Positions 32,696-40,869 of a stretch of 44,755 bases of DNA are shown here, in pieces. The stretch comes from Candidatus Cloacimonadota bacterium (GTDB lineage: Bacteria; Cloacimonadota; Cloacimonadia; JGIOTU-2). The stretch's first letter is position 1. Each line of letters begins with the position of its first letter. The notes under the pieces are model-generated. The model searched no databases and was not told the DNA's origin. It saw only the letters and a list, made by a program, of their open reading frames with translations. Made by a program: the position numbers and the translations under genes. The stretch is from contig JAYEOL010000015.1 of the NCBI GenBank assembly GCA_034722995.1, positions 37,321 to 82,075 of the forward strand, written 5' to 3'.

Positions 32696-33856
32696 ATGAT
32701 TTATCCAAATTACAAAAATGGAAGTATAGTAAATTTGATGAGTAGTATAACTTCTGCTTGTGGTGACAAACCAATGTATGAACCACTTGATTCAATAGAT
32801 TCAACCGAGCTATCAAAATCAAAAAATATTCTTTTAGTTGTTATTGACGGTTTGGGCTATGAATATTTAATGGCTAATGGTGAAGGGTCAATTTTTTCTG
32901 AATACTTACATGATAAGTTAACCGCTGTATATCCTTCAACAACTGCAGCGAGCATTACTTCATTTCTAACTGGTGTTGCTCCACAGCAGCACGCTATTAC
33001 CGGCTGGTTTGTATACTTAAAAGAATTAGGCACAATTTCAGCAATATTACCATTCATACCAAGATACGGAGGAAATCCATTTAACTCTAATGAAATAAAT
33101 ACAGCAATGATATTTTATCAAAGTAATCTATTTAAAAATATAAATAGAAAATCTTATGTTGTAACAAAGAAAGAATTAATTAATTCAGCTTATAATAAAA
33201 CATACAACAAAGAACCTAAAATGTGTTTATACAAAAATAGCATTAAAGATTTTATCAAAAAAGTCAAGAAAGCACTAAAATATAATAATGAGAAAAAATT
33301 TATATACGCATACTGGCCGGAATTTGATTACCTTTCTCATCAGTTTGGGGCAAACAGCAATGAAGTTAAGGAACATTTCAAAGAATTAGATGTTAAGTTT
33401 TCAAATTTATTGAAATCAATACATAATACTGATACAAGCATTCTAATCACTGCTGACCATGGTTTCATTGATACAAATGAATCAAAAACGATATATTTAA
33501 AGGACCACCCAGAACTTGCAAAAACGCTCACACTACCATTATCAGGTGATGCACGAAATGCATATTGTTATGTAAGACCATCAAAAACAGAAGAATTTGA
33601 AAATTACATTTTAAATAATTTGAATTATGCTTGCCAATTATATAAAAGTGAAGATCTGATTAAGAAGAACTTCTTTGGACTTTATGAACCAAATAAAAAA
33701 TTATTTGATAGGATTGGTGATTATACATTAATAATGAAGGAAAATTATATTATTAAAGATTTTGTCCTGGGTGAAGAAGAAAAATCCCTTATCGGATATC
33801 ACGGTGGAATGAGTAAGGAAGAGATGTTTGTGCCGTTGATTGTTATCAAAACCTGA
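32696..33856 (+). CDS. alkaline phosphatase-superfamily phosphodiesterase
   Basis: A 386-residue member of the type I phosphodiesterase/nucleotide pyrophosphatase family. Metal ligands and nucleophile are in order: VVIDGLGYE (Asp), YPSTTAASITSFLTG (Thr nucleophile), YWPEFDYLSHQFG (Asp, His), and LITADHGF (Asp-His), with a late GYHGGMS His. All two-metal-site residues are recognisable. No signal peptide is evident, so it is likely cytoplasmic. The substrate could be a nucleotide, a phospholipid head group or a phosphonate; sequence alone does not tell. AAAAGGAATC lies before the ATG. It follows the nitroreductase by 43 bases and may be co-transcribed. Confidence 0.9.
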   Translation: MIYPNYKNGSIVNLMSSITSACGDKPMYEPLDSIDSTELSKSKNILLVVIDGLGYEYLMANGEGSIFSEYLHDKLTAVYPSTTAASITSFLTGVAPQQHAITGWFVYLKELGTISAILPFIPRYGGNPFNSNEINTAMIFYQSNLFKNINRKSYVVTKKELINSAYNKTYNKEPKMCLYKNSIKDFIKKVKKALKYNNEKKFIYAYWPEFDYLSHQFGANSNEVKEHFKELDVKFSNLLKSIHNTDTSILITADHGFIDTNESKTIYLKDHPELAKTLTLPLSGDARNAYCYVRPSKTEEFENYILNNLNYACQLYKSEDLIKKNFFGLYEPNKKLFDRIGDYTLIMKENYIIKDFVLGEEEKSLIGYHGGMSKEEMFVPLIVIKT

Positions 33857-33996
33857 ATACTCAATATTATGAATATTGAATATCGAACAATGAATGATGA
33901 ATGACGAATTAAGACAAAAAATTCTAAAATTGACAAAATAATTCGTAACTTTCAATTATTAACCCATAATTAAAAAAATTGGAGGATGGTGTGAAA

Positions 33997-34530
33997 ATGA
34001 ATTTTATATTTAGTAGTTTCTTCTGGGGCTTTATTATTGTTCTGCTTGGTTTAAGTATTTTAATTAAAGCAATATTTCATATTAGAATTCCCTTTTTCTC
34101 AATTGTCTTTGCTTTTATTTTTATTTACATTGGATTAAGAATCCTGTTTGGAACTTTTGGAATTAGAACAAGCCATAATACTATTATCTTCAGTGATTCT
34201 ACTGTTAAGGCAAGAAATTATGACAATCATTATAATGTTGTTTTTGGAAAAGGGATTATAGACCTATCTGACATATCTCTAACAGACCAAAATATTCAAG
34301 TGGAAGTAAACACTGTTTTTGGTGAAGGAATAATAGAAATCAATCCCGAAATTCCAACAATAATTAAAATAAATTCAGTTTTTGCGGGTGCAAGATTGCC
34401 AGAAGGTAGTGTGGCTGCTTTAGGTTCATCAGAATATAAAACAAAAAGTTTTGATGAAAGTAAAAGCTATCTTAAAATTAAAGCAGATGTTGTTTTTGGC
34501 GAATTGAAAATTATTGAACATTCGCAGTAA
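33997..34530 (+). CDS. LiaF-like membrane protein (cell-wall stress-response type)
   Basis: About 177 residues. Two N-terminal membrane segments (about residues 2-50) are followed by a soluble beta-helical domain with repeats of the type VVFGKGIIDLSD, NTVFGEGIIEINPEIP, NSVFAGARLPEG and DVVFGELKI. This is the DUF2154/LiaF C-terminal fold. LiaF proteins in Firmicutes restrain a two-component system sensing cell-wall damage; no such kinase is adjacent here, so the partner is unknown. The GGAGG at 33981-33985 is compatible with the GTG at 33991 or the ATG at 33997; I chose the ATG. Confidence 0.82.
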   Translation: MNFIFSSFFWGFIIVLLGLSILIKAIFHIRIPFFSIVFAFIFIYIGLRILFGTFGIRTSHNTIIFSDSTVKARNYDNHYNVVFGKGIIDLSDISLTDQNIQVEVNTVFGEGIIEINPEIPTIIKINSVFAGARLPEGSVAALGSSEYKTKSFDESKSYLKIKADVVFGELKIIEHSQ

Positions 34531-34659
34531 ACTTTGCAAACTCTTATACATAACTTACCAAAATATATGGGGGGGTGTCTCGGCACCTTGGGAGCGACTC
34601 TGTCATCTTCTTAATCCAGGGACTCGGATACTCCAAATAACTTAAAAAAAGGAGTTTGA

Positions 34660-36081
34660 ATGTTATCTTTTAAAAATTGCAATGAAGTTCTTGATTTCAT
34701 CAAAAATAATAATATTGATTTCATATCTTTTTATATTACTGATATTGAAGGCAGATTAAGAAATGTAACTATTCCGAGTAATAATTTTTCAGAACAAATA
34801 ATGAAATATGGAATAGGTTTTGATGCGTCAAATTTTGGATATGCAAAAGTTGAACAATCTGATATGATATTCGAACCAGACCTTAATTTTGCATTTGAAG
34901 ATCCGGTAAATGAAGAATCTAAAATTCTTTACTTTTTTTGTAATATATACGATACAAAAACAGGTAAAAGATTAGAACATGATTTACGACATATTGTAAG
35001 GAAAGCTTTAAATATATTAAAGAATGATGGAATTGCTGATGAAATGAAAGTTCTTATGGAAATGGAATTCAATGTACTTGATGATCTATACAGCACATTA
35101 AATAATAGAGAAGTATCTTATCGTTTGGAAAGCAGTGAAATGGCAAGCCCACCTCAAGGAGAAGAATTCTATAGATTAGCAAAAAATCGTGGATATTTCC
35201 GCTCAGAACCAAATGACCATATATTTAAAATAAGAAATGAAATTGTTAATACTTTGCAAAAAATAGGATTAAATGTAAAATATCATCATCACGAAGTAGG
35301 CTGTGCTCAAGGCGAGATTGAATTCAAATTTATGCCAATACAATTAGCCACTGATGCGAATGTCTTGATAAAAAATATATGTCATAGAATCGCTAATAAG
35401 CACAATAAGATAATCACATTCTTGCCAAAAATTATTCCAGGTGAAGCTGGTAATGGTATGCATTTACATATGTTCTTATTAAAAGATGGAAAGAACATTT
35501 TCAATGATGATAATGGACTCTATAAATTAAGCAAAACTGCATTATATTTCATTGGAGGAATTCTTAAACATGCACCTTCGTTATCAGCATTAACAAATCC
35601 CACAACAAACTCATACAGAAGGCTAATTGCTGGATTGGAAGCTCCATCAAAAGCAGTTTTTGCAGAAGGAAACCGTTCTGCCGCTATCCGTATCCCGGCT
35701 TATGTAAAAAATCCAGAAGAAAGACGATTTGAATACAGACCTACAGATGCAACCTGTAATCCATACCTTGCATTCTCAGCTATCATAATGGCTGGTATAG
35801 ATGGTGTAAGAAATAAAATAGACCCTGTAAAAGAAGGTTTTGGCCCGCTTGAGACAAATCTATACAATCTTTCAAAAGAGCAATTGAATAAAATACCCTC
35901 CTTCCCAGAATCACTTGAAACAGCATTACAAAATCTTGAGCTTGATAATAATTACCTTACTTATGGAAGTGTATTTACAGATTTATTACTTCAGAAATGG
36001 ATTGAATCAAGAAGGAAGGATATTAATGATATGCGAAAAGTGCCCCATCCATGGGAAATTGCACGATATTATGACCTTTAG
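34660..36081 (+). CDS. glnA: glutamine synthetase, type I
   Basis: A 473-residue enzyme that makes glutamine from glutamate, ammonia and ATP. The order of motifs is that of GS-I: a beta-Grasp start (DFISFYITDIEGRLRNVTIP), metal ligands in MEMEFNVLD, HHEVGCAQGEIEF, GNGMHLHMFLL, the NRSAAIRIPAY adenine/phosphate site and the FEYRPTDATCNPYLAFSAI segment. NLYNLSKEQ contains Y402 at the position where adenylylated enzymes have their target tyrosine; whether it is used here is open. GGAG precedes the ATG. No nitrogen regulator gene is nearby. It is slightly diverged from E. coli-type GS but all catalytic blocks are present. Confidence 0.92.
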   Translation: MLSFKNCNEVLDFIKNNNIDFISFYITDIEGRLRNVTIPSNNFSEQIMKYGIGFDASNFGYAKVEQSDMIFEPDLNFAFEDPVNEESKILYFFCNIYDTKTGKRLEHDLRHIVRKALNILKNDGIADEMKVLMEMEFNVLDDLYSTLNNREVSYRLESSEMASPPQGEEFYRLAKNRGYFRSEPNDHIFKIRNEIVNTLQKIGLNVKYHHHEVGCAQGEIEFKFMPIQLATDANVLIKNICHRIANKHNKIITFLPKIIPGEAGNGMHLHMFLLKDGKNIFNDDNGLYKLSKTALYFIGGILKHAPSLSALTNPTTNSYRRLIAGLEAPSKAVFAEGNRSAAIRIPAYVKNPEERRFEYRPTDATCNPYLAFSAIIMAGIDGVRNKIDPVKEGFGPLETNLYNLSKEQLNKIPSFPESLETALQNLELDNNYLTYGSVFTDLLLQKWIESRRKDINDMRKVPHPWEIARYYDL

Positions 36082-36591
36082 AGAAAATTCAAAATAAATT
36101 GAAATAGTAAATATACATTCCCATTTTGTTCAAATGTTATTTGTATTAACACTGATGGAATAATTGAGATAGATTGTTTTTATTAATACCCTGATTTATC
36201 TAAGGTAAAAGGAATCAAGAGGCGACAATCATTTTAATTTTATTTGTAAACCGTTGAAATGGTTAGGTTTTATGACTCATTTTATTTACACCCAATTGAA
36301 ATTGGGTGCTATTCCTAATTCCATAAATTTTTGGAATAAGAATAGAATTAGCACCACAATTTATTGTGGTGGATAAGAGTTAAACACACATATCCTACAA
36401 CCATTTTAATGGTTTCCATAAACAGTTGAAACGATGTAGAAAGAAAACATTTCCCTTAACCCTAATGAATTCTGGAGTTAACGAGAAGTTAAGTTCAGAT
36501 AAGTTGTGATTAGTTTTCAGCCTACTTATCAGAATTTATCTATTTTGCAGATTCTATTAATACATATTAAAAATTACTTAAGGAGTAAATT
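36082..36591. other. 510-base intergenic region rich in hairpins
   Basis: No gene seen. It holds a cluster of short palindromes at 36249-36414 (annotated separately) and AT-rich flanks. No riboswitch or terminator with a T-run was recognised, although one of the hairpins could end the glnA transcript. Confidence 0.75.
36249..36414. repeat. cluster of hairpins with 2-nt centres
   Basis: AACCGTT-GA-AATGGTT (36249-36264, one G-T pair), CACCCAATT-GA-AATTGGGTG (36289-36308), CACCACAAT-TT-ATTGTGGTG (36352-36371) and AACCATT-TT-AATGGTT (36399-36414). The two central hairpins have the same 9-2-9 geometry. The 43 bases between them are themselves an imperfect inverted repeat. Confidence 0.88.
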
Positions 36592-37005
36592 ATGCACGAA
36601 TGGGCATTAGCGGATGCTGTTATTACAACCACCTTAAAGGTTGCAGAAAATGAAGGATTAAAAGAAATATCTGAAATTATTGTCAAAATCGGAGAATTGC
36701 AAACCATTGATACTGAAATTTTTAACTTCGCTTTAAAAGAAGTGATGCAGCCTCAAAAAAAACTATTGGAAAATGCAAAAATAAAAATAAAATCCGAAAA
36801 AGCTATTCTTAAATGCAAAGTATGTAAACATGAATGGTTATTTAAAAATGCAGTAAAAAATTTATCGGAAGATGAAACAGAATCACTTCATTTCATTCCA
36901 GAAACTGCCCATGTTTATCTCAGATGTCCAAAATGTAATAGTCCTGATTTTGAAATTATACAAGGACGAGGAATCTGGATTGATTCAATATCAGGTGAGA
37001 GGTGA
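36592..37005 (+). CDS. hypA: HypA-type nickel metallochaperone
   Basis: A 137-residue protein starting MHEWALADAV, where the N-terminal Met-His-Glu is the nickel site of HypA proteins. A zinc site is formed by C75/C78 (CKVCKHEW) and C112/C115 (CPKCNS), separated by about 33 residues, longer than in E. coli HypA and more like archaeal forms. HypA delivers nickel to [NiFe] hydrogenase maturation together with HypB. GGAG lies before the ATG. No hydrogenase or other hyp gene is visible in the window; the adjacent gene encodes an Mrp/MinD-type ATPase, the arrangement known from Thermococcales. Confidence 0.88.
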   Translation: MHEWALADAVITTTLKVAENEGLKEISEIIVKIGELQTIDTEIFNFALKEVMQPQKKLLENAKIKIKSEKAILKCKVCKHEWLFKNAVKNLSEDETESLHFIPETAHVYLRCPKCNSPDFEIIQGRGIWIDSISGER

Positions 37006-37010
37006 AAGAA

Positions 37011-37817
37011 ATGGACCCAAGAATAGAAGTTATTGATAAAAGATTAAAAGATGTTAAACGAATAATCGCTGTAGCAGGTGGAAAAGGCGGAATCGGGAAA
37101 AGCTCTGTTGCATCAACTCTGGCACTAATTTTATCAAAGATGGGGCATAAGGTAGGTTTGTTTGATCTGGATTTTTCCGGACCTTCATCACATATAATTT
37201 TAGGCATAAAAGATTATGAATTCCCAAAAGAAGACAAAGGAATTGTGCCATCAGAATATTATGGAATCAAATTTTTATCCATCATTAGCTTTTCTGAAGA
37301 AAATCCTTCGCCATTAAGAGGGATTGATATCTCAAATGCGGTTATTGAATTACTCGCAATTACCCAGTGGGGTTCTCTTGATTACTTAATTATAGATATG
37401 CCACCCGGAATCGGTGATGCAACTCTTGATATAATCAGAATAATAAAAAGAGCAGAATTTATCGTTATTACTACCCCTTCAAAACTATCAATTCAAACAG
37501 TAAAAAAATCCTTGCAACTCCTTTTGGAATTGAAAGTCCCAATAATTGGTGTCATAGAAAATATGTTAGACCGAAGTGTATATCCCAATTCACCCTTCGT
37601 AGTACTACGGAGAACGGGTAAATCGAGAAAGTTTACAAAAAGCTTATCTATAAAAGAACAGGTGAAAGCTTTTAATATTCCTTTTTTAGGTGAAATATAT
37701 TTTGATAAAGATTTTGAAGATTCAATTGGAAATGTTAATAAACTTTATAATACAAGCTTTGCACAAAGTTTGAAAAGAATTGTATTAAAAATACTCCAGA
37801 ATTACCCAACAAAATGA
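37011..37817 (+). CDS. Mrp/MinD-type P-loop ATPase, possible atypical HypB
   Basis: About 268 residues. The deviant Walker A GGKGGIGKSS is at about 23-32, switch I FDLDFSGPSSHI follows, and Walker B LIIDMPPGIGDATLD is the Mrp/NBP35 signature. The CxxC pair of NBP35-type iron-sulfur carriers is missing from its usual place (GVIENM); the segment there, PFVVLRRTGKSRK from about residue 196, is encoded by a palindromic repeat. The ATG at 37011 has GAGAGG upstream; a GTG at 37002 would overlap hypA by 4 bases. In Thermococcus a HypA works with a similar ATPase in place of HypB, so a nickel-insertion role is plausible. An Fe-S assembly role is the alternative. Confidence 0.82.
   Translation: MDPRIEVIDKRLKDVKRIIAVAGGKGGIGKSSVASTLALILSKMGHKVGLFDLDFSGPSSHIILGIKDYEFPKEDKGIVPSEYYGIKFLSIISFSEENPSPLRGIDISNAVIELLAITQWGSLDYLIIDMPPGIGDATLDIIRIIKRAEFIVITTPSKLSIQTVKKSLQLLLELKVPIIGVIENMLDRSVYPNSPFVVLRRTGKSRKFTKSLSIKEQVKAFNIPFLGEIYFDKDFEDSIGNVNKLYNTSFAQSLKRIVLKILQNYPTK
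37591..37619 (-). repeat. GTAGTAC palindromic repeat inside the ATPase gene (copy B)
   Basis: On the minus strand this reads ACCCGTTCTCC-GTAGTACTAC-GAAGGGTG, nearly identical to copy A and to the outer parts of copy C. It is read in frame as part of the ATPase. Confidence 0.88.
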
Positions 37818-37903
37818 AGGTTAATGGCAAAGATAAAGAGATAAAGAAGTTGATCCCACTTCGCTAAGATTTACACTCCATAGTCTTTATGAAGGAATGC
37901 TTC

Positions 37904-38028
37904 GTAGGATAAATCCTACTTCGCTAATCCCGATGTATCGTATATAACCCGAGTCGGGTTTCGTTATAAAAATTTTGACATTGAAAAATAGATATTCCCC
38001 TGAGCCGTCATGGACCATTCCATGACGG
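37904..38028. repeat. three hairpins downstream of the ATPase gene
   Basis: GTAGGAT-AA-ATCCTAC (37904-37919), AACCCG-AGT-CGGGTT (37946-37960) and CCGTCATGGA-CCAT-TCCATGACGG (38005-38028). All stems are perfect. They fill the 288-base gap before the chimeric secreted-protein gene. Confidence 0.85.
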
Positions 38029-38105
38029 TCGTATAATTGAAAAATAGATATTGATAAAAATTTTATTAACTTTAAATAACATCTTCAATATGAAAGGAGA
38101 CAACT

Positions 38106-39845
38106 ATGAAGAAAAGAAGTTATTTAATACTATTCTTACTTTTCATTCCAGCTTTTCTCTTTGCTGAATGGAGCAATAATCCTGCAGAAAATTTCGCTGT
38201 ATGTGACCTCACCGGTTCACAAGCTCTCCCAAAAATCGCAACGAGTTCAACTGGAGATACTTATATTTCCTGGTTTTCCAATGAAACTGGAAATTATGAT
38301 GCTCGCTTACAACGATTTGATGTTCGTGGAGATGAACTCTGGGCTCATAATGGAATACTTATTAGCAATCATCCCTCAATGAGTTGGCTTACCGACTGGG
38401 ATATGACAGTTGACAATGCCAATCATGCAATCCTAACATTTCAGGATATTAGAAATGGTGGAAACAATAATATTTATGCTTATCGTATCTCACCAGAAGG
38501 TGATTTCGTATGGGGTGCTGATGGCTTAGAACTTTCCAACAGCACCGCTTTTGATGTCTCCCCAAAAGTGACAGTTACTAATTCAGGAAATACAGTTATT
38601 GCATGGCAGTCTGACGATGTTATTATTATGCAAAAGATTTCTCCAGAAGGAACTCTACTTTGGGGTCCAAGTGGAATTACTTTAAGTTGTGAAAATACAT
38701 ATTCCTGGCCTCAACTTATGCCAGTTGGAAGAGATAATGTTATAATGAAATTTTTTGAAGATACAGGCGTATATCCAATGATGACCCGTCATGTTTTAGC
38801 ACAAAAATTCAATGCTAATGGCACACAATATGCTCGTGCTGAGTTTACTCTAACTGATACATTCTATACAGCTAATATGCTTTTCTATAAAATTTCAAAA
38901 GCAAGTCTTATTTCTCAGGATATTATTGAAACTCCGAGACGCGATATTGCTGAATATGTAATGGTAATTGAAGGTAACCCAATTAGATTTTATAGCTGCC
39001 ATCTAAAATCATCGCAAGGTTCACAAAATGAGCAGAAAAGACTGGTAGAGATCACATGCTTAAGAAACCATCTTAACAATTTAGAACAAGGAACAGAATT
39101 CATAATTGTCGGAGATATGAATTTCTATACAAGTTCTGAACCAGCATATCAAAAGATAATTGCTGCTGATAGTTGCAACCTTGGAAGAGGTCAGGACTTA
39201 TCTGACCAGGTTGGAAACTGGCATAATAATTATACTTTTCGAGAAGTCCACTCACAATCTTCAAGGGTAAACTTTTTTGGAGGTGGAGTTGGCGGTGGAT
39301 TAGATGACAGGTTTGGTTTTATCTTTACTTCTTATGAAATTAATAATGACAATGGAATTGAATATATAGATAGCACCCTCACATATTTTGGTAATGATGG
39401 TAATCATTTTAATCAATCTATTAATGACAGCACTAATGCAGCAGTTCCCGATAGTGTTGCGGATGCACTTTATTATGCTTCTGACCATCTCCCAGTGTTA
39501 GCTGATTTTGTTAGTTTGGATACACTATACACAATTGATGAAAGGTGCAATCCAAACTCTGGACTTTCTTTAGAAGCCTTCCCAAATCCTTTTCGTAATG
39601 ATATCAGAATTGAACTTTACTATAATAATTATAATTTGACAAAAATTTCAAAAGTCAATATTTATAACGTTAAAGGGCAACTCATTAAGCAATTCAAAAT
39701 GCAAAAGAGAAAATTCAAAATGAACATAGTTGAATGGAATGGAAAAGACGATTTGAGGTACAAAGCAAAAAGTGGTATTTATTTCATAAAAATTATTGAC
39801 GAAAAAAAATCAATAGGAATTAAACAAATTCTAAAATTAGAATAA
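38106..39845 (+). CDS. chimeric secreted protein: repeat domain + partial EEP nuclease/phosphatase + sorting domain
   Basis: A 579-residue protein with a signal peptide (about 1-20). Residues 22-240 are a surface repeat domain with units like RISPEGDFVWGADGLELS. From about residue 248 it changes into the second half of an endonuclease/exonuclease/phosphatase domain: NMLFYK, SCHLKSSQG (His), VGDMNFYTSSEPAY (Asp, Asn) and SDHLPV (Asp-His). The first half of that domain, with its catalytic Asn and metal-binding Glu, is absent. The end is a normal sorting module (EAFPNPFRND, VNIYNVKGQLIK, VEWNGKD, GIYFIKI). The nuclease part is therefore probably inactive. GAAAGGAG precedes the ATG. A true gene fusion or an assembly join are both possible. 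Confidence 0.8.
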   Translation: MKKRSYLILFLLFIPAFLFAEWSNNPAENFAVCDLTGSQALPKIATSSTGDTYISWFSNETGNYDARLQRFDVRGDELWAHNGILISNHPSMSWLTDWDMTVDNANHAILTFQDIRNGGNNNIYAYRISPEGDFVWGADGLELSNSTAFDVSPKVTVTNSGNTVIAWQSDDVIIMQKISPEGTLLWGPSGITLSCENTYSWPQLMPVGRDNVIMKFFEDTGVYPMMTRHVLAQKFNANGTQYARAEFTLTDTFYTANMLFYKISKASLISQDIIETPRRDIAEYVMVIEGNPIRFYSCHLKSSQGSQNEQKRLVEITCLRNHLNNLEQGTEFIIVGDMNFYTSSEPAYQKIIAADSCNLGRGQDLSDQVGNWHNNYTFREVHSQSSRVNFFGGGVGGGLDDRFGFIFTSYEINNDNGIEYIDSTLTYFGNDGNHFNQSINDSTNAAVPDSVADALYYASDHLPVLADFVSLDTLYTIDERCNPNSGLSLEAFPNPFRNDIRIELYYNNYNLTKISKVNIYNVKGQLIKQFKMQKRKFKMNIVEWNGKDDLRYKAKSGIYFIKIIDEKKSIGIKQILKLE

Positions 39846-39856
39846 AGAAATAATGT

Positions 39857-39932
39857 GGGGAAGTAGCTCAGTTGGGAGAGCGCAGCGTTCGCAATGCTGA
39901 GGCCGAGGGTTCAAACCCCTTCTTCTCCACCA
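39857..39932 (+). tRNA. tRNA-Ala (anticodon CGC)
   Basis: A 76-base cloverleaf with encoded CCA. The acceptor stem GGGGAAG pairs with CTTCTCC and includes G3-T70, the alanine identity pair. The D-arm is GCTC/GAGC, the anticodon stem CAGCG/TGCTG has loop TTCGCAA with anticodon CGC at 39890-39892, and the T-arm is GAGGG-TTCAAAC-CCCTT. It reads the GCG codon. Confidence 0.97.
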
Positions 39933-39950
39933 AATTATTAAATATGGAGT

Positions 39951-40060
39951 GCTGAAATCCCGATATACCCGTTCTCCGTAGCATCCATTCTCCGTAGTAC
40001 TACGAAGGATGAACTGCGAAGGGTGAATCAGGAAATATATCGTGAGAAAGAACTTTCAGC
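39951..40060. repeat. nested palindromic repeat downstream of the tRNA (copy C)
   Basis: The outer arms are GCTGAAA/TTTCAGC (39951-39957, 40054-40060) and CGATATA/TATATCG (39961-39967, 40036-40042). Inside, the GTAGTAC core at 39993-40004 is embedded in a unit (39981-40017) that itself interrupts an outer copy of the same repeat. Confidence 0.85.
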
Positions 40061-40089
40061 AATGAGGAAAAATTTAAAAGGAGAATAAT

Positions 40090-40713
40090 ATGTTAAACTA
40101 TAATTCAAGATATAAAAAGCTATTAGCTTTTATGCTTTGCATAATTATCGCATTAACATTTGTAAATTGCAAGGAAAAAAAGTTAGATAGAGGAGAAACT
40201 ATCTCTCCAATCAAAAAAGAAGAAGGAGACACGAAGATGGCAATAAAAATAACAAGTACTGCATTTGCAGAGGGTGAGATGATTCCAAAGAAATATAGTT
40301 GCGATGGAGAAGGAGTCTCACCAGTCTTAAAATGGGAAAATATTCCAGAAGATGCAAAGAGTCTGGTGCTTATAAGTGATGACCCGGATGCCCCTGCTGG
40401 AACCTGGGTACACTGGGTTGTTTATGATATGTCCCCAAACATCAACGAATTACCTGAAGACATACCACCCGTAGAGTTATTAGAAGATATTGAAGGACTC
40501 AATCTTGCTGGTAAACAAGGCATTAATAGTGCACACAAAATAGGCTACTACCCACCCTGTCCCCCTTCCGGAACACATCGCTACTTTTTCAAAGTTTATG
40601 CATTGGATACAATGTTGAATCTGAAATCTGGAGCATCAAAAAAAGAGATTGTAAGAGCAATGGAAGGTCATATTACAGCTCAAGGACAATTGATGGGAAA
40701 ATATAAAAGATAA
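40090..40713 (+). CDS. YbhB/YbcL (Raf kinase inhibitor-like) lipoprotein
   Basis: A 207-residue protein. The N-terminus is a lipoprotein signal peptide with a lipobox ending at Cys27 (FVNC). The PEBP-fold domain follows: SCDGEGVSPVLKWENIP, SLVLISDDPDAPAGTWVHWVVYDM with the ligand-site DPDAP and HWV motifs, GINSAHKIGYYPPCPPSGTHRYFFKVYALD, and the end GHITAQGQLMGKYKR. The family binds phosphate-like ligands; bacterial functions are not well known. A second ATG at 40236, before the domain, could be the original start of a cytoplasmic form. GGAG precedes the first ATG. Confidence 0.93.
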   Translation: MLNYNSRYKKLLAFMLCIIIALTFVNCKEKKLDRGETISPIKKEEGDTKMAIKITSTAFAEGEMIPKKYSCDGEGVSPVLKWENIPEDAKSLVLISDDPDAPAGTWVHWVVYDMSPNINELPEDIPPVELLEDIEGLNLAGKQGINSAHKIGYYPPCPPSGTHRYFFKVYALDTMLNLKSGASKKEIVRAMEGHITAQGQLMGKYKR

Positions 40714-40740
40714 AACCGTAAAATCCTAACACATGAAATA

Positions 40741-40765
40741 TTATCCCCGATTTACTCGGGGATAA
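40741..40765. repeat. 10-bp hairpin after the YbhB gene
   Basis: TTATCCCCGA-TTTAC-TCGGGGATAA is a perfect stem with a 5-nt loop. No T-run follows, so it is either a weak terminator or one of the dispersed hairpins. Confidence 0.8.
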
Positions 40766-40869
40766 TTGGGGAGGGTTCACCCCAAATCAAAATACCCCTA
40801 AAAGATTTTTATAAGAAAAATGCTGAAAAAATTCAACTTATTTATTCAAAATAACCTCTAAATATTTAT

